Positions 32,197-38,445 of a stretch of DNA of 38,445 bases are shown piece by piece. The translations under genes were made by a program, and so were the position numbers. The DNA is taken from assembly GCA_945915065.1 (NCBI GenBank), contig CAMEER010000011.1, positions 1-38,445 of the forward strand, in the 5' to 3' direction. The notes beneath the pieces are model-generated. The model was not told where the DNA came from and did no database searches. It worked only from the letters and a program-made list of their open reading frames with translations. Origin of the DNA: an uncultured Clostridia bacterium (GTDB taxonomy: Bacteria > Bacillota > Clostridia > Oscillospirales > Oscillospiraceae). The stretch's first letter is position 1. Each line of letters opens with the position of its first letter.

Positions 32197-32876
32197 TTTG
32201 CCGCCTCCTTTTTCACCAGCACCACGTTGCCGCCCCGGTCTACCGTCATCAGAAACACGTCCTGTATCCGGCGGGCCTTATGGGCTTTCAGCTGCTTTTG
32301 CAGCCACTTGTCGTCTAGGCCTATCTTCTCCAGATTTTTCGCCATCAGCCGCCCGTTGTCGATGATGATGACCGGTAAAAACACATCGTCGTCCACCTTC
32401 AGTCCCATCTGGCGGGGTGTGGCGGGCTGTACGTCGGCGCGCAGCAGCACGCTCAGCTGGCCGCTGGTCTCCAGCACGGCGTATTTCACGCTGTCCAGTG
32501 ACGATACGCCCTGCACCCGCAGCTCCTCCAGCACCTCGTCCAGTGTGAGGCGGCTGCGGCTCATGGCGGCCTGCTGCAAGGTGCCGTCCCGGATGATGAT
32601 GGTAGGCTCGCCGCAGATCAGCGAGCGAAAGCGGATGCTCAGCAGACTGATGCCGCTGAACAGGGTGCTGATGGTCAGCAGCGTGGCGATGGGGATAACG
32701 CCCTGCAAAAGCGGCAGGCCGAAGTCCTGCATGGGCACCGACGCCAGATCGCTCAGCAGCATCATCAGGACGAATTCGATGGGTTCCAGCTGCCCGATCT
32801 GCCGCTTGCCGGTAAGACGCAGGCCAATGATCAGCAGCACGTAGAGCAGCACCGTGCGGAAAAACGCGGTGATCAA
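32193..32876 (-). CDS. DUF421/YetF family membrane protein
   Basis: A 227-residue protein with three N-terminal membrane helices (residues about 5-75; LRLTGKRQIGQLEPIEFVLM is the family signature) and a cytoplasmic C-terminal double domain (about 80-220). Relatives in Bacillus (YetF, YdfR, YcaP) are linked to spores or the envelope without a firm biochemical role. The start at 32876 is followed directly by MITAFFRTVLLYVLLIIGLR. It is the first gene of a two-gene operon with DUF4363 and is divergent from glmS. Confidence 0.87.
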   Translation of the reverse strand: MITAFFRTVLLYVLLIIGLRLTGKRQIGQLEPIEFVLMMLLSDLASVPMQDFGLPLLQGVIPIATLLTISTLFSGISLLSIRFRSLICGEPTIIIRDGTLQQAAMSRSRLTLDEVLEELRVQGVSSLDSVKYAVLETSGQLSVLLRADVQPATPRQMGLKVDDDVFLPVIIIDNGRLMAKNLEKIGLDDKWLQKQLKAHKARRIQDVFLMTVDRGGNVVLVKKEAAK

Positions 32877-32992
32877 AATGGATCAACTCCTTTGCGGTTA
32901 TTAAGTAGGAGTATGGTCGGTTTTCATGAAAATTATTGCTGACAAAGAAAAACCGGGCACGTTTGTGGCCGATTTTATATATCATGGTAAGA

Positions 32993-33010
32993 GGGAGGAG
33001 CGCTCCTCCC
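32993..33010 (+). repeat. 18-nt self-complementary sequence in the glmS leader
   Basis: gggaggagcgctcctccc is a perfect palindrome. It ends 44 bp before the ribozyme cleavage site and may be a DNA site or dimer-prone RNA segment. Confidence 0.5.
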
Positions 33011-33053
33011 AGCGCAGAGAGAAAGGAGATCATCGGACAGAGGTTCCGACAGA

Positions 33054-33205
33054 AGCGCCAGCGCCTGCCTGCGGGCAGGACGACGAGGAGGAGAGAGTAT
33101 CGAAGATTCGGCGGGTGCTCTCCCGTACCGCCTCCGGGTGCGTCAGGCAGTTGACAAATATGCGGGCGACCGCAAAACAAAGAGGCTGCCGCCGGAGAAG
33201 AAGAG
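33054..33205 (+). ncRNA. glmS: glmS ribozyme (glucosamine-6-phosphate responsive)
   Basis: The sequence agcgccag (from 33054) with the conserved core acgacgagg (33080-33088) and atcgaagattcggcgggtgc (33099-33118) matches the glmS ribozyme consensus. P2 can be drawn as cctgcc/ggcagg and a downstream stem as ggcag/ctgcc. Cleavage is expected between A33054 and G33055. The product GlcN6P is the cofactor, so it represses its own synthesis. The 3' boundary is approximate. It lies directly before glmS, as the family requires. Confidence 0.94.
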
Positions 33206-33260
33206 ACAGATACTGCGCGTTTGTCCTTTTGATCATCTCATTATCAGGAGGAACAACATT

Positions 33261-35096
33261 ATGTGTGGAATCGTAGGATATGTGGGTACCCAGCAGGCGG
33301 CGCCGCTGCTGCTGGAGGGACTGCGCCGGCTGGAATACCGGGGCTATGACTCCTCCGGTGTGGCCGTGTGCGGACCGGAGGGCTTGCAGGTACGCAAGGC
33401 CAGGGGACGCCTGCAGGCGCTGGCCGATCTGACGGAGGAGGGCAGGACTCTGCCCGGCACCACCGGTATCGGCCACACCCGCTGGGCCACCCACGGAGAA
33501 CCCAACGACGTCAACGCCCATCCGCAGGTGAGCCGGAGCGGGAAATTCGCCGTGGTCCACAACGGCATCATTGAAAACTACGCGGTTCTGAAAAAGCAAC
33601 TGACGGAAAAGGGCTACACCTTCCGCTCCGACACGGATACGGAGGTGGTGGCCCAGCTGCTGGACTGGTATTACCGTGACAGCAAAGACGTGTTCGAGGC
33701 CGTCACCAGTATGCTCTCGGCGGTGGAGGGGGCCTATGCCCTCGGCATCCTGTGCGCCGACGCGCCGGACCGGATCATCGCCGCCCGGAAGGACGCGCCG
33801 CTGCTGTTGGGCTATGGACAGGGGGAGAACTTCATCGCCTCCGACGTGACAGCCCTGCTGCGTCATACCCGTGACATCGTGTATATGGACGACGGCGAGC
33901 TGGCCGTCATCACAGCCGGCGGCATCCGTATGTATGACGAGCGCCGCCGCCCGGTGGAGAAGGAGCATCACCATATCGACTGGGACGTGGACGCGGCGGA
34001 AAAGGGCGGCTACGACCACTTTATGCTCAAGGAGATCTATGAGCAGCCCACCGCTATCGCCAAGGCCGTCACCGGCCGGATACAGGAGGACCGGGTGGTG
34101 CTCAGCGACCTGACCATGACGGACCGCCAGATCCGCGAAATCGGACGTATCTGCATCGTAGCCTGCGGCTCCAGCTACCATGTGGGCATGGTGGGCAAGT
34201 ATAATCTGGAGCGGCTGCTGCGCCGTCCGGTGGAGGTGTGCCTTGCCTCCGAGTTCCGGTACAGCGATCCCATTGTAGGAGCGGGCGATCTGGTCATCGT
34301 CATCAGCCAGTCCGGCGAGACGCTGGATACCATGGCGGCGCTGCGGGAGGCCAAAAAGCGGGGCGCCCGCATCCTGTCCATCGTCAACGTGGTGGGCTCC
34401 TCCATCGCCAGAGAGTCCGACGATGTGCTCTATACGTGGGCCGGTCCGGAGATCGCCGTGGCCACCACCAAGGCGTACAGCACCCAGATGGTGGTGCTGA
34501 ACCTGCTGGGACTCTACTTCGGCGATATCATGGGCACGGTGGACTATGAGACGTATACCGCCATGGTCCGCGGTATCCAGGCGCTGCCCGGCCAGATGGA
34601 GTCGATTCTGGCGGATACGGCGGAGATCCAACAGGCGGCGAAGCGGCTGGCCGGTCATGAGCAGGTGTTCTTCATCGGCCGCAATCTGGACTACGCCCTG
34701 TCGCTGGAGGGCAGCCTGAAGCTGAAGGAGATCTCGTATATCCACTCCGAGGCTTACGCCTCCGGTGAGCTGAAGCACGGCACCATCTCTCTCATCGAGG
34801 AGGGCACGCCGGTGATCGCCGCCGCCACCTACATGCCGCTGTTTGACAAGGCCATGAGCAACGTGGTGGAGGTGCAGGCACGGGGCGCCAACGTGCTGGC
34901 GCTGACCACCGAGACCGGCGCGGCCCGGATGCACAGCCGTGTGGATACGGTGCTGTCTGTTCCGGAAACGGAGGCCATGCTGCTGCCGCAGCTGGGCGTG
35001 GTACCGCTGCAGCTGCTGGCGTACTACATTGCGCGGGAGCGTGGCTGTGACATTGACAAGCCGCGCAATCTGGCGAAGTCTGTCACGGTGGAGTAA
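33261..35096 (+). CDS. glmS: Glutamine--fructose-6-phosphate aminotransferase (isomerizing)
   Basis: A 611-residue enzyme making glucosamine-6-phosphate, the entry to amino-sugar and peptidoglycan synthesis. After removal of Met the N-terminal Cys is the glutaminase nucleophile (MCGIVGYVG). The glutaminase domain (1 to about 230) has GIGHTRWATHGEPND; two SIS domains follow (CGSSYHVGMVGKYNLE with SQSGETLDT, and the one around residues 450-600), and the C-terminus is KSVTVE. aggagg at 33246-33251 sets ATG 33261. It is controlled by the ribozyme upstream. A strong terminator follows. Confidence 0.98.
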   Translation: MCGIVGYVGTQQAAPLLLEGLRRLEYRGYDSSGVAVCGPEGLQVRKARGRLQALADLTEEGRTLPGTTGIGHTRWATHGEPNDVNAHPQVSRSGKFAVVHNGIIENYAVLKKQLTEKGYTFRSDTDTEVVAQLLDWYYRDSKDVFEAVTSMLSAVEGAYALGILCADAPDRIIAARKDAPLLLGYGQGENFIASDVTALLRHTRDIVYMDDGELAVITAGGIRMYDERRRPVEKEHHHIDWDVDAAEKGGYDHFMLKEIYEQPTAIAKAVTGRIQEDRVVLSDLTMTDRQIREIGRICIVACGSSYHVGMVGKYNLERLLRRPVEVCLASEFRYSDPIVGAGDLVIVISQSGETLDTMAALREAKKRGARILSIVNVVGSSIARESDDVLYTWAGPEIAVATTKAYSTQMVVLNLLGLYFGDIMGTVDYETYTAMVRGIQALPGQMESILADTAEIQQAAKRLAGHEQVFFIGRNLDYALSLEGSLKLKEISYIHSEAYASGELKHGTISLIEEGTPVIAAATYMPLFDKAMSNVVEVQARGANVLALTTETGAARMHSRVDTVLSVPETEAMLLPQLGVVPLQLLAYYIARERGCDIDKPRNLAKSVTVE

Positions 35097-35113
35097 ATTG
35101 CTGCGTTTCCGGA

Positions 35114-35140
35114 AAGAGCCGCCTGCGGGCGGCTCTTTTT
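35114..35140 (+). terminator. glmS terminator
   Basis: aagagccgcc (35114-35123) and ggcggctctt (35128-35137), loop tgcg, then TTT. Confidence 0.9.
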
Positions 35141-35173
35141 CGGGGTTCGCGCCTGCAAGGGGGGAACCCCGAA
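35139..35173. repeat. Second hairpin after glmS
   Basis: ttcggggttc (35139-35148) and gaaccccgaa (35164-35173) enclose a 15-nt loop. It may strengthen termination between glmS and the kam genes. Confidence 0.55.
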
Positions 35174-35181
35174 ATAAGGGC

Positions 35182-35210
35182 TTTCTTTTTCTGCCGCCAT
35201 GCATTATAAT
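35182..35210 (+). promoter_or_regulatory. Candidate promoter of kamB-kamC
   Basis: TTTCTT (weak), 17 bp, perfect TATAAT (35205-35210), 38 bp before the kamB start. Confidence 0.5.
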
Positions 35211-35247
35211 ACCATGTTAACTGACAATACTCCGAAGGAGCGCAAAT

Positions 35248-36180
35248 ATGAAAGAACAGCTTTTGCAGCGGCTGCACAGCGTGCGCACCATGTCCATCGT
35301 GGGCATGTGCAAAAACGCCGGCAAGACCACCATGCTCAACTGGCTGCTGGAGCAGGGCCGGTTACAGGGGACGCTGGGCCTGACCTCCATCGGCCGCGAC
35401 GGCGAATCCACCGACGTTGTCACCGGCACGGAAAAGCCCGGTATCTTTGTCCGGGAGGGCACCCTCATCGCCACGGCGCAGGATATGCTGCGTCTGGGCG
35501 ATATTACCAGGGAAATCCTCATGACCACCGGCATCCCCACGCCCCTGGGCGAGGTGGTCATCGTCCGGGCCCGCAGCGCCGGTTACGTCCAGCTGGCCGG
35601 CCCCTCCATCACCACACAGCTGAAAACCGTGTCCCATGCGTTTTTTGATCTGGGCGCGGATATCTCCATCATTGACGGCGCGCTGGGCCGCAAGAGCCTC
35701 GGCGCCCGGGCTGTGGCGGAGGGCGTGATCCTGTGCACCGGCGCCAGCTACGACATGAACATGGACAAGGTGGTGGCCGACACCGCCCATATCTATCACC
35801 TGATGAATCTGCCCAAGGCGGAGACGCTGCCGCCGGAGGCGGCGGAAGGGCTGGAGAAGTGCTGGCGTGAGCACGGCGCGGCGTTGGTGACCGGCGCGCT
35901 GACCGACAGCATGGTGCTGCCGCTGCTGCGCAGCGGCGTACTGCGCAATGGCCGTCTGGTGGTGAAGGACCCCAGCAAGGTGCTGCTGAAGCCCGATACG
36001 CTGGATAAGCTGGCCACCCGCAGCGTCACGCTGGAAACGGAGGAGGCCGCCCGTACCCTGTGCGTCACCGTCAATCCGGTTTCCGCCTATGGCTGGCGTT
36101 TTGACAAGGATGCCTTTATGGCCGCCATGACCGCCGCCGTGGACGCCCCTGTCATCAACGTGAAGGAGGAATTACAATGA
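35248..36180 (+). CDS. kamB: KamB-like lysine 5,6-aminomutase reactivase subunit
   Basis: A 310-residue P-loop protein. The Walker A motif is GMCKNAGKTT at residues 19-28, and the strand ADISIIDGALGRKSLGARAV holds an acidic residue in the Walker B position. KamB occurs with KamC in lysine-fermentation clusters and is thought to help remove damaged B12 from lysine 5,6-aminomutase; this is family knowledge. Support here is the 4-bp overlap with the MutS-like KamC and the kal gene nearby. The aminomutase genes themselves (kamD, kamE) are not in the window. aaggag lies before ATG 35248. Confidence 0.8.
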   Translation: MKEQLLQRLHSVRTMSIVGMCKNAGKTTMLNWLLEQGRLQGTLGLTSIGRDGESTDVVTGTEKPGIFVREGTLIATAQDMLRLGDITREILMTTGIPTPLGEVVIVRARSAGYVQLAGPSITTQLKTVSHAFFDLGADISIIDGALGRKSLGARAVAEGVILCTGASYDMNMDKVVADTAHIYHLMNLPKAETLPPEAAEGLEKCWREHGAALVTGALTDSMVLPLLRSGVLRNGRLVVKDPSKVLLKPDTLDKLATRSVTLETEEAARTLCVTVNPVSAYGWRFDKDAFMAAMTAAVDAPVINVKEELQ

Positions 36181-37637
36181 TCACCGTGTCATTTGATGAA
36201 AAGGTCAAGATCGGCCTGCAATACGCGCTGGAAACGCTCCACGGCTGCTCTCCCTTCGGCCTGGAGCGCATCCGCCGCCTGCGGTTCTATACCCCGGACG
36301 AGCGTGCCGCGCTGGAAACAGAGCTGTATAACGTAGAGGCGCTGACCCGGCATGCCGATGAGCTGAAGGACACCTATACCCGCCTGATGACCGTCCTGTG
36401 CCAGATCAAGGATATCCGCAACTCCCTGCGCCGCTGCCAGAACGGCGAGGTGCCCGACCATGTGGAGCTGTTTGAGATCAAGGGCTATCTTCAGCGGCTG
36501 GACAGCCTCCTGCCCCTGCTGGATACCATCAACGAGACCGCCCATCTCAAAGACGTGTCCCTTCATTCGCCCGCCGCGGCGCTGGCCATTCTGGACCCCA
36601 ACGGCACCGGCAGCCGGGGCTTCTATATCCCCGACAGCGCCACGGCAAGGCTCAAGGAGATCCGCGCCGCGAAAAAGGACATTGAGGAGCGGCTGTTCCA
36701 CGCCCGGACCGATGCGGAGAAGGACGATCTGCGCCTGCAGCGCACCCGCATTTGCGCCGAGGAGGAGAGCGAGGAGATGAAGGTGCGCCGCGCCATGGGT
36801 GCGCAGCTGGCTCCCATGGTGGACGATCTGCTGGCCGACGCGGAGACCATCGGCCGGCTGGACTTCATGGTGCAGAAGGCGCTGTTTGCCGTCCGTTACG
36901 GCGGCGTACTGCCCCAGATCACCGACGGAGCGCTGGTGCTGGAGGATATGGTGAACCCGGAGCTGGTGGACCTGCTCGGTGAGCAGGGAAGAGCCTTTGT
37001 TCCGGTGTCCATCGCGCTGGATCAGGGCGCCACGGTCATCACCGGCGCCAATATGGGCGGCAAGTCCGTGGCCATGAAAACCGTGGCCCTTAATGCGCTG
37101 CTGTTCCAGGCAGGCTTTCTCGTTTGCGCCAGGTCGGCAAAAATGCCCCTGTTCCACAGCGTGAAGATGCTCTTTGACGATCTGCAGTCCATCCAGTCCG
37201 GCCTTTCCGGCTTCGGCTCTGAGATCGTGCAGTTCCAGAAGGCGCTTTCCGAGGTGGAGCAGGGTTACTCCCTGTTCCTGCTGGACGAGTTTGCCCGGGG
37301 CACCAATCCCGATGAAGGCGCGGTGATCGTGCAGGCCGTTACCAAGTATCTCAACGGTGTCAACGCCATTTCCCTGCTGACCACCCACTATGATCAGGTG
37401 GCGCCCTGTGCCCGGGAGCACTATCAGATCATCGGCCTGCGGGACGTGGACCCCGAGCAGATCCGCCGGGAGCTGGCCGTTACCCACGAGGATGGCGTCG
37501 CGGTCATCGCCCGCCATATGAACTACGGCCTGTATCGGGTGGTCGGAAAGTCCGACTGCCCCCGTGACGCGCTGAATATCTGCCGGATGCTGTCGCTGAA
37601 GCCGGAGATTTTGCGGCTGATCGAAGAAAACTACTGA
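36177..37637 (+). CDS. kamC: KamC-like MutS-family ATPase, lysine 5,6-aminomutase reactivase
   Basis: A 486-residue protein with a MutS core and ATPase but no mismatch-binding domain I. The helical lever region covers residues about 40-270. The ATPase has Walker A GANMGGKSVAMKT (about residue 290), the Q-loop/ABC region SGLSGFGSEIVQFQ, Walker B SLFLLDEFARGTNPDEG (about 370) and the H-loop LLTTHYDQ. It overlaps kamB by 4 bp. In this genomic setting it is KamC, presumed to reactivate the B12 enzyme rather than repair DNA. A true MutS2 or MutS4 is less likely, because it would be longer and not paired with this P-loop partner. Confidence 0.85.
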   Translation: MITVSFDEKVKIGLQYALETLHGCSPFGLERIRRLRFYTPDERAALETELYNVEALTRHADELKDTYTRLMTVLCQIKDIRNSLRRCQNGEVPDHVELFEIKGYLQRLDSLLPLLDTINETAHLKDVSLHSPAAALAILDPNGTGSRGFYIPDSATARLKEIRAAKKDIEERLFHARTDAEKDDLRLQRTRICAEEESEEMKVRRAMGAQLAPMVDDLLADAETIGRLDFMVQKALFAVRYGGVLPQITDGALVLEDMVNPELVDLLGEQGRAFVPVSIALDQGATVITGANMGGKSVAMKTVALNALLFQAGFLVCARSAKMPLFHSVKMLFDDLQSIQSGLSGFGSEIVQFQKALSEVEQGYSLFLLDEFARGTNPDEGAVIVQAVTKYLNGVNAISLLTTHYDQVAPCAREHYQIIGLRDVDPEQIRRELAVTHEDGVAVIARHMNYGLYRVVGKSDCPRDALNICRMLSLKPEILRLIEENY

Positions 37638-37645
37638 GTGGTGCT

Positions 37646-37687
37646 GGCATAAATTTCGCCCCGGTTTCACGGGGCGAAATTTATGCC
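37646..37687. repeat. Perfect 17-bp hairpin after kamC
   Basis: ggcataaatttcgcccc (37646-37662) and ggggcgaaatttatgcc (37671-37687), with one further inner pair. No T run follows on either strand, so it may be a processing or stability element, or an unusual terminator. Confidence 0.7.
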
Positions 37688-37744
37688 GCTGATAATTGGA
37701 AAGTTGCACAAAATATTAGTTTGTTATTTGTATCACAAATCCCC

Positions 37745-37773
37745 TTGACAACCCTCCCGATCCCTGTCATAAT
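37745..37773 (+). promoter_or_regulatory. Promoter of the kal leader
   Basis: Perfect TTGACA (37745-37750), 17 bp, CATAAT (37768-37773, 5 of 6). Transcription would start near 37779 and run into the riboswitch. Confidence 0.8.
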
Positions 37774-37801
37774 AGACACTGGTAATATTCCGAATATCAG
37801 T

Positions 37802-37941
37802 CAATAGAGGTGCGGAAGACAGGGTACGGTCCGGCAGCGGCGTGGGTAGCCTGGATGGTCGGACAAGAAGGGGTCTTTCGCCGAAAGGAAGCGGTCAGCC
37901 CATTCTGTTTCCTTGGCAGCGCCGCGTAAACGGTGCTGTTG
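37802..37941 (+). ncRNA. Lysine riboswitch (L box) aptamer upstream of kal
   Basis: The core matches the lysine riboswitch consensus in order: P1 strand and agaggtgcgg (37806-37815), agggta (37821-37826), a P2 arm ggtccg...cggac, gaagggg and tttcgccgaa (37868-37885), a P4 arm ggaagc/gtttcc, tggc, a P5 hairpin gcgccg-cgtaaa-cggtgc, and the closing ctgttg (37936-37941), which pairs with caatag (37802-37807). The order and spacing agree with the Bacillus lysC leader as I remember it. The ligand should be L-lysine. It stands in front of a lysine-fermentation gene. Confidence 0.9.
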
Positions 37942-37963
37942 TCATGTTGATTTTGTCGACATG

Positions 37964-38009
37964 GAGCGCTATTGGTCAAATGCTTGACCGACAGCGCTCT
38001 TTTTGTTTT
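37964..38009 (+). terminator. Riboswitch terminator T1
   Basis: gagcgct (37964-37970) and ggtcaa (37974-37979) pair with ttgacc (37984-37989) and agcgctc (37993-37999), with an att/gac internal loop, followed by TTTTTGTTTT. It is the likely expression platform of the aptamer. Confidence 0.88.
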
Positions 38010-38014
38010 GGGCA

Positions 38015-38089
38015 TGCGGTCAGGGATATGTCCGTTGTCCGGGCGGCTGCTGCTGTTCCGGCCGGAGCATCTTTGACCGCAGTTTTTTT
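38015..38089 (+). terminator. Second tandem terminator T2 with branched stem
   Basis: tgcggtca (38015-38022) pairs with tgaccgca (38074-38081), followed by G and seven T (38083-38089). Inside, gga-tatg-tcc and tccgg...ccgga can form two side hairpins, giving a three-way junction. It lies between T1 and kal. Confidence 0.75.
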
Positions 38090-38177
38090 GCTTTTCCCAA
38101 TGAGAAAAAGAGAGTTCCCGGCCAGCTGAATGAGGAATACAAAACAAGAAAGAATCATTTTGAAGGAGGAAACATCT

Positions 38178-38445
38178 ATGGAAAAGATCACTTCTATGCT
38201 TCGTCTGCGTATGAGTGCAAAGGACGCCCACTACGGCGGCAACCTGGTGGACGGTGCCCACATGGTGCACCTGTTCGGTGACGTGGCAACTGAGCTGCTG
38301 ATCGCCTGCGACGGCGACGAGGGACTGTTCTGCGCTTACGACAACGTGGAGTTCCTGGCGCCCGTGTACGCCGGCGACTACATCGAGGCTTACGGCGAGA
38401 TCGAGAAGATCGGCAACACCTCCCGCACCATGAAGTTCGAGGCCC
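38178..38445 (+). CDS. kal: 3-aminobutyryl-CoA ammonia-lyase (5' part, runs off window)
   Basis: The first 89 codons of a hot-dog-fold enzyme. [20 protein letters not shown], then [19 protein letters not shown] and [15 protein letters not shown], match the Kal family as I remember it; Kal deaminates L-3-aminobutyryl-CoA to crotonyl-CoA late in lysine fermentation. The complete protein is about 125-130 residues. aaggagg stands before ATG 38178. kamB and kamC lie upstream, which supports the assignment, and the remaining pathway genes probably follow outside the window. Confidence 0.88.
   Translation, partial: MEKITSMLRLRMSAKDAHYGGNLVDGAHMVHLFGDVATELLIACDGDEGLFCAYDNVEFLAPVYAGDYIEAYGEIEKIGNTSRTMKFEA

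Noticed and set aside
36177..37637. DNA mismatch repair MutS
   Set aside because: The protein lacks the mismatch-recognition domain, is too short, and overlaps kamB in a lysine-fermentation setting.
37646..37687. Intrinsic terminator of kamC
   Set aside because: The hairpin is strong but no T run follows, so it is listed as a hairpin of unknown role.
1..38445. tRNA or rRNA genes, CRISPR arrays, insertion sequences, prophage genes
   Set aside because: I saw no T-arm-like ttcgaatc cloverleaf outside coding genes, no regularly spaced repeats, and no transposase, integrase or phage structural motifs.

Overview
The window looks like chromosomal DNA of a GC-rich, anaerobic, endospore-forming Clostridia member, most likely in the Oscillospiraceae (relatives of Intestinimonas, Flavonifractor or Oscillibacter). 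This family placement is inference. It rests on AGGAGG-type ribosome binding sites, TTGACA/TATAAT promoters, intrinsic terminators with T runs, a T-box, a glmS ribozyme, a YtvI sporulation membrane protein, a GerS-like lipoprotein beside alr, and genes of coenzyme-B12-dependent lysine fermentation.

Layout. 1-4.3 kb: an amino-acid-catabolism-like module, with a selenium-metabolism-type M20 hydrolase (5' part only) divergent from a YheO/DauR-type PAS-HTH regulator and two fold-type-II PLP enzymes. 4.4-5.0 kb: an AT-rich island without convincing genes but with four fold-back repeats. 5.0-6.8 kb: an Fe-S/FrhB-like protein overlapping queH. 6.8-11.4 kb: a membrane protein, a polysaccharide flippase, a TetR regulator and putP. 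11.4-16 kb: a flavin-type PNPOx protein, a DMT exporter, YtvI, an ACT protein (PheB) and cca. 16-23.8 kb: murC, a YbaK-type editing protein, trkH, murA, rlmH, a DUF2007 protein and a phospho-sugar mutase. 23.9-27.8 kb: pheS-pheT behind a T-box. 27.8-31 kb: nnrD, a GerS-like lipoprotein, alr and a MazF-type toxin without a visible antitoxin. 31-33 kb: nrdR and a DUF421/DUF4363 pair. 33-35.1 kb: glmS behind a glmS ribozyme. 35.2-38.4 kb: kamB and kamC, then a 400-nt leader, then kal, which runs off the end.

The most interesting region is the right end. kamB and kamC (putative reactivation factors of lysine 5,6-aminomutase) and kal (3-aminobutyryl-CoA ammonia-lyase) belong to lysine fermentation to acetate and butyrate. 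Between kamC and kal there is a strong promoter, an RNA that matches the lysine (L-box) riboswitch consensus, and two tandem intrinsic terminators. Lysine riboswitches normally shut off lysine synthesis or uptake. Here one stands in front of a lysine-degrading gene, and the alternative pairings I can find do not give the expected lysine-ON logic. Three RNA-based controls (T-box, glmS ribozyme, lysine riboswitch) lie within about 11 kb.

No tRNA, rRNA, CRISPR array, insertion sequence or prophage gene is evident. All calls come from reading the sequence. No database search was made.
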